The translations under genes were made by a program, and so were the position numbers. From assembly GCF_043641665.1 (NCBI RefSeq), contig NC_092195.1, positions 15,777,774 through 15,841,773 of the forward strand: a stretch of DNA of 64,000 nt, in the 5' to 3' direction. Source of the DNA: Enoplosus armatus. Its lineage: Eukaryota > Chordata > Actinopteri > Centrarchiformes > Enoplosidae. Position 1 is the stretch's first letter; every line of letters begins with the position of its first letter. Positions 22,565-33,665 of the stretch are shown here, one piece after another. Below the pieces are notes generated by a model, which had not been told where the DNA came from, ran no database searches, and worked only from the letters and a program-made list of their open reading frames with translations.

Positions 22565-23196
22565 TTTGTACATACATATTTACAAATATATATGCTAAAC
22601 ATACTGTATGTATCTCCCCTCTGCATACTGAATGAACCTCCTTCCTGTCTTTGAGGAGATGCAGGGGTAAAGCCTGGCTCTGCAGGGTGAATGTTAATGT
22701 TTTAATTCCCTTGCCAAAGATCAGAGCAGTGCCTTTGAACTCTAACCCAGCTTTCACTGTCCTCGCTGCGTCTGTGCTGTTGGCTGCTTGGTATTTGGTA
22801 ATGAGGGAGGAGTTATTGGCATGAGGATTGTGAGATAGTTGGACGAAAGTGGTTCTGTTCTTGTACCTTGATGATGGCACGAGATGAAAAGTCAACCCAT
22901 CCAACCCACCAAGTCCACAGACGCTGTTTTTATAGGCTAAATGATGTTATTCAGCCCAAAAAGATGAACATTTGTTTAGTCCATCTGTTCTTATCCTAAT
23001 TCAGCCCATGATGGACATCTGTTTTGGTCCAAATACAACCCAATATATGAATTACATTAAAACATGGAATTGTGATTAATGTCTGTATCAAAACTGGTTT
23101 AATGTGTAAAACCATGATATTCTATATATGTAAATATATGTAATAATAGTGCTTGCAATATATAGTATAATAAATATATATAATAATCACTGTAGA

Positions 23197-23490
23197 AACT
23201 CTGGGATCACCAAAGTTACTGCAATTCATTCTGAGGGGAACATGAATGTTTTTACCAAATTTCATTGTAATCCGTCCAATATTGTTGAGACATTTCACTT
23301 AAAACCATGGTGGTGCTAGATGAAAAGTCCAGGGATCACCAAAGTGTTGTCCTCTGTGGACCACGACTGACTGAATAAAATGTCCTGGCAGTACATCCAA
23401 TAGTTGTTGAGATATTTGAGTCCACTGAGGTGAACCGGCCAACCGACCGACAGACCGATATTGTCATCCCTCGAGCCACACCGCTAGCGT
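23197..23490 (+). repeat. dispersed repeat family D (copy 1)
   Basis: GGGATCACCAAAGTTACTG, GAGGGGAACATGAATGTTT, AATCCGTCCAATATTGTTGAG, GGTGGTGCTAGATGAAAAG, then a second GGGATCACCAAAGT and ATCCAATAGTTGTTGAGATATTT. The unit appears partly twice in tandem, with the same words as the copies at 33.1, 38.8 and 53.7 kb. It is a frequent teleost interspersed repeat; its class is not known to me. Confidence 0.65.
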
Positions 23491-24711
23491 TTCATTCTTG
23501 TGATTTTTGTTCCACTTTTCTACTTTGTTTCTCCATATTGCAGTTTTCAGTTGGAGGCAAATCAATCTTTAAATCTCATTCTCTATCGTTCATGTGTCCA
23601 CACGGCTCCTGACTCTGATTTGACTTTCTTGCTCTGACAATTCCCTCACTTTACTTCCCCTCACACATTTGATTGGCCCTTATTTCAGTTTCTAGTCAGA
23701 TACACAAATCAATCTCCTTCTTTCACTTTTTAATCACTGTCTCTTGCTCTTTTTCTTGTTCCTTCTTTCTCTCTGACTTAGCCTCTTTGACCCTTTGACT
23801 CAGTCAATTGCGCTCCCTACACCGCTCCGCTCTCTCTGCTTTGATTCACACATTTTAATTGCCCATTTCCCCATCTCCGGAATTAATGAAATCTTTATTC
23901 ATACAAAGATTTATTAAGATTTAGAGGGATGAGAGAGGAATACAGAGAAGAAAGCAGAAAACGAAACAATACACTTCATTTTTTTTGCTGAGAACAACAG
24001 ATGTTGATAGCAATGATTACCCTATAGCCAAATAGCTCAATCGCTCCTTACTAACAGGGAATAAATCACAGAAATCACCCTCAACAAAAGCAAACGAGAA
24101 ACACATTTTTCTCTCTCTGTTCCGAGTATCATTTGCTGTCCAAAGCCTTTGAGAGAGACGCTGTGAAGGAAACACAGCAGATCAAAGCCTTTTCCCTCGC
24201 CCTCTCTCACAGCAGTCCTTATGCAGGGAGCGACAGATCTGGGTGATGAGTTGACGGCGGAGAAAACGATGCAGGGAAAAAGGTTAGAATGACATGTGAG
24301 GACATGTTATGACTGCTGCCTTGACTTGACAGTGCAGGGTTAATTATGGATGGCCTCCTCTGTTGGCAAGGGCTCAACACTAAGTCGCAGAGACGACTGA
24401 GGCCCGGCTGCCTTCTGGCTATGTGCGTTAGGTCCTCTTATGTTTTATTACTGCTGGAGGTTGGGATGTGGAGTTGCACTTAGGATTTGAAACGAGCTTT
24501 CTGACATGCGAAGTTCAGCTGATGTTTTATGGCCGACCCATTTTACTTACGGGTTATTTGCAAAACACTTCCTCCCAGGACCAGGGAGCCGATGTAACGA
24601 CTTAGCCAACCAGACTGAACAGAGGAACCAGAATCTGATAGAAAAACACAGAAATGTCCTTTCTTTGTTGGTAATAAGATATAAATCTCCTCATGTCCTT
24701 ACATTAATAGT

Positions 24712-25545
24712 TTGACATTTTGGGAAATACGCTTGCTTTGCTTTCTTTCTGAGAGTGAGATGAGAAGATCGATATCAACCTCATGTCTCCGTTAAGATCC
24801 CTATCCCTAGATTAACATAAAGACTGGAATCAGCCTCTAAACATCTCTAAAGCTGACTTATTTACTTGAAGTATCTTGTTTGTTGTTGTAACGGCAATTT
24901 GTAATTTTAGAAGGAGTTATGTGTTGGAGCTATTTCTTGACAAACAACAGTTAATCCCACTGCCCAGCACTTCTGTGCAGCATCTCTGGCATGGACAACA
25001 GCATACGCTTGGTGAGCAAACCTGGCAACCTCGCTGTGATGACAAGACTTTAGGAAGTTGTGCACTGTCACTGCACCCGGCTGTTGTTTGCCAAGAAACA
25101 GTTCCAGCACACAACTCCTCCGAACACTGTCAATTGTCATTTTTACATCTCTATTAATGTACAGGTTAAACAAACAAGATACAATATTAATAAGTCAGGT
25201 TGTAGGCGTATTTGTGAACTTTCAGGCGGGTTGTTTACCTCTGCTTCCAGTCTTTACACATCACACATCATCAAGAAATAGCTCAGGTAACAGGTAACAC
25301 CCCCTAAAATCACACATTATTGTTTTTACATTTCTGGTTATGTATGGGTTAAACAAACAAGATACATTGTGCAAAAAGTTCAGCTTTACATGTGTCGGTT
25401 AGCTTATTATTTATCGTCAGACAGAGCCAAGCTAGCTGTTTTCCCTCTCGTTCCAGTCTTTATGCTAAGCTAAGATAGGCGTAACACATGCTGAATCCAT
25501 CCAATGTTCTCATCTCAGTTGTCAAAAGATGAACAATGGAAATAC
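24712..25545 (+). mobile_element. foldback MITE, family A (copy 1, with extra internal inverted repeat)
   Basis: Starts GACATTTTGGGAAATACGC, followed by TTGCTTTCTTTCTGAGAGTG and AGATGAGAAGATCGATATCA. It later has GCCAAGCTAGCTGTTTTCC, CAGTCTTTATGCTAAGCTAAG and a degenerate right end with TCTCATCTCAGTT. These flank words recur at 44.7, 46.7, 47.2 and 56.6 kb. At about 830 bases it is longer than the other copies because it carries an internal inverted repeat (24871-24950 against 25081-25182) and a duplicated segment. Confidence 0.8.
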
Positions 25546-27039
25546 CTACAGACTTAATAGAACTTGAGAAAGTAACAGGGGGAATCTGAATAGGCATTGA
25601 TAGTGGACATGGACTAATGAGGACAGAGATCAGTTTGTTGTGTGTTCAGTCATATGTAGATTACATTTTATAAACTTGGTCAAAGAAAAAGCTATTTCCT
25701 TCCTGTGCTCTATCTCATTCCACTCTGCTATTCGTTTTTGCTGCTACGTGTTCAATCAATCAAGAATGCCAAACTGACATCGCTGGTATACAAGCTGAGT
25801 TGCATTGATTTCTTAAAGGATGTCAGGCTTCTGTGGCTGGTAAATGTGCCTCTGAAGGATCTGTTGTGTTCTCACATCATTGTTGAGGCACGGCAGATTC
25901 ATACACATTTGATTGCCCAGATGCCATAATTAGCTTGGTCAGGCAAACAAGCACTCCGAAGTGGCTCAGCCTGAGTGTATCTATTTAAGAGACCTCGTTT
26001 TTTCCTGAGAGTTATAGATTGGAATAAAGTGATGTCAGCATGAAACAAAAGCCTGAAACATTTAGTCGATTTACTGTCCTGACCTGGCAAGGAGAAAGTT
26101 GCTCAAGCCAGAAAAGCACTGGATTTGTCTCAATTGTCAACAATCTGGGAAGTAATTTGCCTGCTGCGTCCATGTTTGGGGAAATGGGGGGGTCGTTTTT
26201 GCTTTGTCATGGGGAATGCGATGATTCATGCTAAAAGAAGCCTAACATCTGGCCTCATTAATCATTTCTTTTCAAGTCTGGGTTTTCAGGGAATACTTTC
26301 CTCTTTTCATCACATTCCCTCTCTCTCTTTCCCCTTCTTTTCCTCTCCCTCTCTCCCTCCATCTGCACTGCTTGTCGTCTGTTGACATTCTGGCATGCCT
26401 CATCACCCATATCACTCCTCCCTCCTCATTTGCTCCCTAATTTGTTTAGATGGCAGAAGAAAGAGAGGGATGAGAATGAATGTGACCAAGGTGTGGAGGG
26501 AGAAAAGAAAGCAAGGAGAGAGATCTGGGGAAGGGAGGAGGGAGCAAAAACAGAAGAAGAGCGGAGTTGTAAATCAAGTTTGATGAAATCTGTTTTGTGT
26601 GCCGTTTAACAGTTAGGGAGTTCCTCATTACTCACTGAGCTCTGAGTGAATGCAGTGACACATCCACATTAATGCCACATGCTACATTGCCGGAGGCTCA
26701 CCAACACAATGATAAGAACAACATTTTCCATTCATTGAGATGACAAAGCCCCCGCACACCACCCGTCAAACATTTACAGGGTTCGGAAATTGCTGCTTTA
26801 CGACAAAGTTCCCATGACCGCTGTCGTGTCAGCTGACATGTTTGTTACTCTTTATTACATTTTATCGCTCAACTGGCAATCCTCAGGGACGTGCGGTTCA
26901 TAATGTTGACAGAGAGAGATTTACTGTGTGTGATATTAGCAGTATTAAAAGTCCACTAAAAATTGTTGCTCACACTCAAGAAATAAAGCTGGGTGAGAAA
27001 ACTAGGAAAACCTTAAAAACAAATGAAAAAGCATTTTAA

Positions 27040-27310
27040 GTCATATGGGAAAGTTCATTCTTGACCTCAGAAGAAACTTAACTCAAAGCCCACATACTCG
27101 CTTTTTTTGGAGTACATCTCATGGTCTTCCTCAAGAGATGGAGTTTGCTCAGTTGTCATGGAGATACAGTAGAGCTATGTCCATGATAACTGAGCAAACT
27201 CCATCAGCTAAGAAAGACTGTCAGAGGTGGTTGGAAGATCTGGAAAACAAGAAAGTAAGCAAGATAAGTTACATTCTAGTCATGATTACAAAGTCACATC
27301 AAACTGAATA
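27040..27310. mobile_element. probable foldback element with a near-perfect hairpin
   Basis: 27137-27162 and 27180-27205 are inverse copies matching at 25 of 26 positions around a 17-base loop. Pairing continues weakly outward (GTCTTCCTCA against TAAGAAAGAC). A related word, AGATGGAGTTTGCCAAGATGG, recurs at 28122-28143, so it behaves as a repeat. The type is unknown. Confidence 0.5.
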
Positions 27311-27639
27311 TGTGATTTAATAGTGCGCCTGAGGTAAAAAAAAAAAAAGAAGTCTGACCTTCATGGCTTTGTAATGTGAGTTGCAAAACAGCATGAAGGC
27401 AAAGCAGTCAGTGCCAAAATTACAGTGCAGGAAGCTCAGTCATTATTTGGCGATTTTCTTTGGCAAAGAGGAACAGCAGTTGCAAGTAAAAGCTCATGGA
27501 CACTTACTAAGACATATGTTAAACACAGCAAAACTAGAGACTCGCAGTGCCAGCAGAGTATAATCAACATCTCTATGATGCAGTCTGGGCACAGCCGGTA
27601 ATTATAACAGGATTCATTCATTCAAAAGACGAATGCATA

Positions 27640-27790
27640 AAGACATTTAACCGGGAAAGTACCGGGCAGCAAAGCTGGATAAGTAAACAACTGATGAAAG
27701 TAATAAAGGTCTGATAAGGTAGTTTCGACACTCCTTCCTGCATCAGGTTTATGCAGTCTTCTTCCAGATGTTTGCCAGATGGTACCGCAG
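27640..27790 (-). repeat. possible Penelope-like or other retroelement remnant
   Basis: The minus strand carries AAACCTGATGCAGGAAGGAG and then TGTCGAAACTACC, followed by TTATCAGACCTTTATTACTTTC. A CTGATGA-like core followed by CGAAAC is the pattern of hammerhead-ribozyme motifs seen in Penelope-like element ends. Here the core has CTGATGC and no clear stem II, so the assignment is tentative. Confidence 0.25.
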
Positions 27791-30078
27791 TAGATTTGTA
27801 ATAGCTTGAGCATCCATCTACAGGGAGTCATAGGTCTGATGATTACTTTGTGTGCTTGTATAACAGCCAGAGAGTATGCACAAGGTTATTTTACAGAACC
27901 AGAAGCAGCACCTGATGGTGCAAATAATACAATGTTCGTCCTTTGTCTTTATTGTCGACAGCAAGGTGCTTCCAACATTTGTTATGTTGTTAAGTGAAAT
28001 AAAAGTCCCCTCATGATGCATCCATATGGTAACATAATCATCTCCTTATAAACTACTTAGATGCTCCTCTCCATTTAGTAGCTGTTGTGGAACTTTCTAT
28101 CGAATGGGATGATCTTCATCACTAGATGGAGTTTGCCAAGATGGAATTTTAGATTGAGATTTCCATTTTCTTCCTAAGCACTTTAAGGACTGCTCATACA
28201 CGTTGGTTTAAAAGCTGAGGTTCAAAGTTAATTCTTGACCTTGACATGAGACATGGTTGAAAGCTTCACATCAACTACTGAACTAAATGGACATTGCGGT
28301 GAGGTTTTCTTAACTGGTGTTTCAAGAATGATCTTTAACCCCCTGCTTTGGTAATGGTTTTCTTGAGTACTGCCTGCCACCGCCTCAGTCACCAGGTCTC
28401 CATCCATCCATTTTCTATTCCCATGTTTTCTTGTGCAGGGTTCTCAGATCTAATGTCAATAAATCAATCTCTATAAAGTTCAGCAGTAAAATTTGAAATG
28501 TGAAATCTTATATAACCCTCAAAGAGCTGGACAATTTCCTTCTTGAGGAGTAGTCCATTATCCACTGGACACAGCTCAAGACTTTAATAACAGCAACTCA
28601 GAGTGGATGTTCTCAGGACAAAGCATAGCTGATTGGATATTTCATATTCACATATTGTAAGATATTGTCATCATTTGTTTCCACACATAACCTGTCTGGA
28701 AGCAACAGAAGATGAGTACTCAGGTTATTTTCAGACACAACCACAGATGCATGTGAAGATGATGCAGTCTGTCTGCTGTGTGATGTGAGGGGAACTGTTT
28801 CTGTCTTCCATTGCATGACAAATTCAGAAATCTGCTTTAAAATGGGCCTATATTTTGTCTGTTTATTATGGTTATGCAAGTGTGAAAGCTTCAGAGAAAG
28901 GTAGATTCTAAACTTTTTTTGAAAAAGCATGAGCAGAATGGTTAAAGGCATTGTTTGTGTACAAAAAAAAAAAATTATATATATTAGATATTGACATAGA
29001 AGCATAATGCACAGATGTGTAAGATAAAATGGGCTCAGCATCTACATTACACTGAAATTGAATCAAATCAAAGCAGAGAGGCAGGCACAAACATAAGAAC
29101 ACATATTTGCACTTACACAAGGACAAGGAGTCATCCAATTAAGTGAATTAAATGCAATGTGCTGAACAATAGCCTGCATCACAGACAAAGTGGAGTTGCA
29201 CGTTGAAGCCATTAGCACTTACATAACTGTGGTGTGTTAGTCGGCCAAGTTAAAACAAAACCCCAGTTTGATGCTGCAGTGCGCGTCCATCAACCTCTAT
29301 TCAAAGGAGTTGCCTGCCACACGTACATGCAAGTGAGAGATATTATCAAGCACTTGCACACTGACGGCTGGAAGCCTCTGCACTTGAGTATTTAAATTAT
29401 GGGTTTGTACACTTAAATCTGTAGATTGTCTCTTTGATCAAAACAGCTATTCAAAATGCATTTACAGCCATCTTAAAATCATGTCGGGCGAGTGAGTGAA
29501 AACAAGTTTTTAATTTATTAAAGATAAGGCCTTGACATGTTGACACACACTGCATGTTGAAAGGATGGTTTTTACTTTAGGGTCATTACTGGATTAGAAT
29601 ATTAGTGTACAATCCCTGTTTTTTCTTGGCTGAAGAGCCAATCAGAGAGCTCTTTCTCTTCAACTGCCTCTGAAAACCAATTTAACAGCAGCTGATGAGG
29701 GATGACTTGGGCCAACGGTGCTGGACAACCCACAAAAAGTACACTCAAGAAGCTCAAGGATGGCCCATTGGCTCCCGACTCTGACTGTTAGCTTGGCTTA
29801 TCAGGGCCCTGAGAAACACAGGCACACAGATCAAACCCCATCGCCAATTTTGTGTGAATATTGCCCAGTTCCTCTCTGCTAAAGACAAAGGGTTACTGAT
29901 ATCCAACATCCAGCTGTTTCTTCTGTTCCATGGCAGAATAAAGGGGGGGGAGGGTCTTCCCACTGTAAATCACCTGGCCTTGGTCCGCCATAAACCTCTG
30001 TGAAATTGGGACTCATTCCAAACCTGAACATTTGGTGTTGCCTTTTATCAAAATGCCAGACTAAAATAGAGTAGAGGA

Positions 30079-30105
30079 GGGGGGGGGGGGGGGGGGGGGG
30101 GGGGG
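30079..30105. repeat. poly-G tract, 27 bases
   Basis: Uninterrupted G run on the plus strand, preceded by GAGTAGAGGA. The length is uncertain because such runs are error-prone in sequencing. Confidence 0.9.
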
Positions 30106-30603
30106 AGAAAAACCAACAGATAATAAAGAAAGATGAAAGAAGAGAGACTAGACAGATTAAAGAGGAGAGTGGGGAAAAGAGCAGCAGTAAAGTTGGACAA
30201 AATTGATCTCCTGAATGTCTGAGCTGAGATCAGTGTACAGCACACAGAAGAACAGATTGTTGAGAAAGAGATTTTTGCAGCTGTCTTAACCAGGTTATCT
30301 TACTGCGGTCATGGTCAGAAGATAAGTAAACAAAACTTAAAAATTAAAGTAAACAAGAGAATCTTGTCAGTGTCAAATTTAAAATATCTCGTATCCTTAC
30401 ACTGTAAACTGCTCTGGGGTGTTTTATTCTGCATGTACGCCACAAATGTTCACATGAAGTGGCTGCAGTTTGCATAAAATCTTCACAGTGAGGTCTGTAT
30501 ATTATTCTGAGGATTTTTTTTTTTTTACTTTTCAGTGCTGTGAACCTTACAAACAAATTCCATTCAGCTCCATGGTATTGGGGAGAAGGATTCAGAGCTT
30601 TTA

Positions 30604-30700
30604 GTAGAAGCAGTAATACCACACTTACATTTTAAGGAAAAATACTGAAATAGTATCAGCAAAATATACTTAAGGTATCAAAAGTACTCATCATGCAGAG
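30604..30700 (+). repeat. dispersed repeat family G (copy 2, fragment)
   Basis: TAGTAGAAGCAGTAATACCAC, AAAATACTGAAATAGTATCAG and AAAATATACTTAAGGTATCA AAAGTACTCATC. The wording and order fit the same family as 51264, but the copy is old. Confidence 0.4.
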
Positions 30701-31651
30701 AAATTACTTCTTTGATGGTGTCTTTTTTTGTATGATTGAGTCTAACACAAGTGAAACTGTCATTGCAGTAAGGACATTTTTAATTTAAATCAACTTCTTC
30801 TTTAAAAATTTCTTAGACAAGTGTTTCTAGCTTGAGATGACATTAATGTTTAGGAGCCTGCCTAGCCATTAAATCAAACCAAACAAACAAATAAACAAAC
30901 AAGGTATTGGATACAATTTGAGCAATTGTCAAACAGAAGGCCGATTATAAGCGTTGCAGGACCAACAAATTATGTCAAAAACACATCCCATATTTCCAGA
31001 AACAAGTATCACATGCCATTCAAGAGTTTCACCACTATGACCTTCTAAATCATTCTGTGGACCACCACTACTTCTACTACTACAACTACTACCACTAAAA
31101 CACTTTCAGATTGAGGGTTTGAACTCTCCTCCTGATTCTTTCCTCCATTGAATCAAGAGTCAGAGCTATTATAGGCTCAGCCTTTTTATTGAACTTGTTG
31201 CTCCTGTTCCAGTCATTGGCAGTAACACTGTAAACCCAACATACAACAGAACGAAACAAGGCACTAGTCATAGAACTCTGACTTAAAAAGAAGTTATGTA
31301 ATTTGTGGTTATTGGGAAAGTCCCGTTGCTATGTAAACGCCTTACTCAAACTGACAGTTTTAATCTGGATATTCAAAATAATCCAGTCTCCATCTAGACA
31401 TACTGAGAGAACTGTGCAACTCAGGAAATCGTGCAAGTGGACGGGGCTTAGTTTTCGAGAAGTGTGCAGAGAATAGATTGTGCAGAGATAGAGGAGCGAG
31501 TGCATCAATGTTTGTGACAGACATGGAGGATGAGAAAAGTACAAGAGAGAGCTTTTTGGGGACAGCTGGCTTGTGCTGGGTAAACAGACAAATTCTGAGA
31601 AGACCATGTAAGTGTCAAGACCTTTTCTTAGAAAGATACTTTGTGCATTCA

Positions 31652-31652
<1 letters not shown>

Positions 31653-31702
<50 letters not shown>
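31653..31702. repeat. (TC)n microsatellite
   Basis: About 25 TC units followed by TATGTGTGTG. A pure homopurine-homopyrimidine mirror repeat. Confidence 0.95.
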
Positions 31703-31704
<2 letters not shown>

Positions 31705-33104
31705 GTGTGTGTCTCCCTATCTACCTTTAATATTAGACATGTAACTTTATCTACAGTACATTTGCTGATACAGATCTGCAGAAATTTCTTCATCTCTGTC
31801 TTTTCCTGTCTCCTCGTCTTCCCCCCTGTCTTGCTCAGCTCTGAGTTCGAGCTTGCCTGAACAGCTTGGCAAGTATCGCTGTAATACATTCCATCTACCA
31901 ACAGCCCTGCAAACTCACGTTTCAAGGATTTCCAAACTGAATAATCCCTGACAAATTGTCAAAATTGAAGTAATGTCAGGCAGACATGGCCTTCACCCAA
32001 ATCCTGTCAATACATGCAGTAGATTCAAATTAAGGTTATTAGGGATATTATACATCTTGTAGCACATGCCCCAGTAAGGGGAAATGAAGGTGTGTGAAAT
32101 GTGGAACAAATTATTTTACCTCCACTGAGAGTAAATTAGAAAAAAAAAGTCTAGTAACTGCAGGTGAAGGACAAGGAAGACTTTGTAGACCAAAGGAACT
32201 GGTTATGAAATGCTGCTTCTCATGACTATGTGCGTGACCAGGGCTGGTACAGAAAGAACGGGAGAGAAACAGAAGGTAACAGACTGTAAGAAGAAGAAGT
32301 GCATCACTGTTTGAAAGTTCATAGTGCGTGAGTGTGTACGCCTAAGGCAGGAGGGGGGATTCCACTGGGGGAAATGTATTTGAGACTGTGTTCACACAAA
32401 ATGAGGAAAAGCAAACAAAAACATATTATAAACTGACTGACGGTGGACTAATAAAGTGCAGAGCTGCACTGGATGGGAGTGAGGGGATGAGAGTTAAACA
32501 ATTGAGTATTCGTAGTAGTTTAATGACCCTGTCGTCTAAATTACACTCACTGTCATCCACAGGAAAACAAACAAAAAGCTTATTAAGGCAAAATTGTCAA
32601 AATTAAATGTAAACTGAGCTTAAATTATCCGGTAATGGTGTCAATGTCTGGTATTATTAAAAAACATCCACAGATTTAAATAACATGGGTTTCACTATAA
32701 GAACAGCAGGCCTGTGCAGTCATCATTATGCCATTATGTCTGCCAAAGCCAAAGTCCACCTCCCCAGCTGGGACATTTAAAGTCCAAAAGAGAGTCGATA
32801 AGGAGTTTCCACAAAGCCGGCAACTTTTAAGTAGCAGATAATGGACTTTTTAACTGTCACATTTTTAGAGAGGTTCTTCATATCTGACATTGCTTTTTCT
32901 AAACCTAAGTAACCCTAATAAAGAGAATAATAATGTAATTTAAAGGCATGCATGTCAGAGACTTTTAAAGGCTCATAATATTGATAGCTATGAATGTTAA
33001 TGTGCACCCCAGTAACACTAGCTGTCATTTATGTGTCAACTAATGGTAGGAAAGTCAAACAAGAGTAACAGCCACGCTAACAGCTCTGTGAGGATGTACT
33101 TATG

Positions 33105-33557
33105 TGGTGCTTTGTGCTAAATGCTAACATGAGCTTGCTGAAAACCACAAATATCAGCCTCATGGTGGAAACAGAGGAAAAGTCAGGGGATCATCAAAGT
33201 GAGTGAGATTTATCCTCTGGGGATCATGAATGAAATTTGTACCAGTCCACTTTGTAGATGTTGAGATATTTCACAGGATAGGTGAAAACTTTGACCTCCT
33301 GGTGGCACTACATGAGAAGTTCAGAATCATCATTCATTCAGTCATTTGGATTCATCCCTCTGGGGACCATGAATGTCTGTATGGTAATGTATTCCATCCA
33401 ATAGTTGAGATAGTTAGATATCAAACTAAAAAAACAAAAAAGTCAACCTCGTGGTGGCACTAGAGGAAGTCAGGGGATCACCAAAGTCAATATCGTTCAT
33501 ATTCTGGGGACCATGAATGTCTGTACAAAATGTAATGGTAATCCAATGGTTGTTGAG
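33105..33557 (+). repeat. dispersed repeat family D (copy 2, several tandem units)
   Basis: AGGGGATCATCAAAGT, CTCTGGGGATCATGAATG, GTTGAGATATTTCACAGG, CCTCCTGGTGGCACTA, CTGGGGACCATGAATGTCTG (twice), GGTGGCACTAGAGGAAGTCA and GGGGATCACCAAAGTCAATA. About three diverged units follow one another. The run is cut at 33558 by a hAT-like fragment. Confidence 0.7.
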
Positions 33558-33665
33558 TAGTGTTGGGCAAGTTACTTAAAAATTGTAATCAGTTACTTAC
33601 ACCTTACTCATTGAAAAAGTAATTACATTACTTCACTAATTACTTTAATAAGAAGCATTATTTGA
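33558..33665 (+). mobile_element. hAT-like non-autonomous element, left-end fragment
   Basis: TAGTGTTGGGCAAGTTACTT followed by repeated TAATCAGTTACTTAC, AAGTAATTACATTACTTC and ACTAATTACTTT words. The AGTGTTGGGCAAGTTAC terminus with an alternating AAAGTAATTA interior is a known teleost hAT-type non-autonomous element. No matching right end (GTAACTTGCCCAACACT) was found nearby, although related sequence may run to about 33990. Confidence 0.65.
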
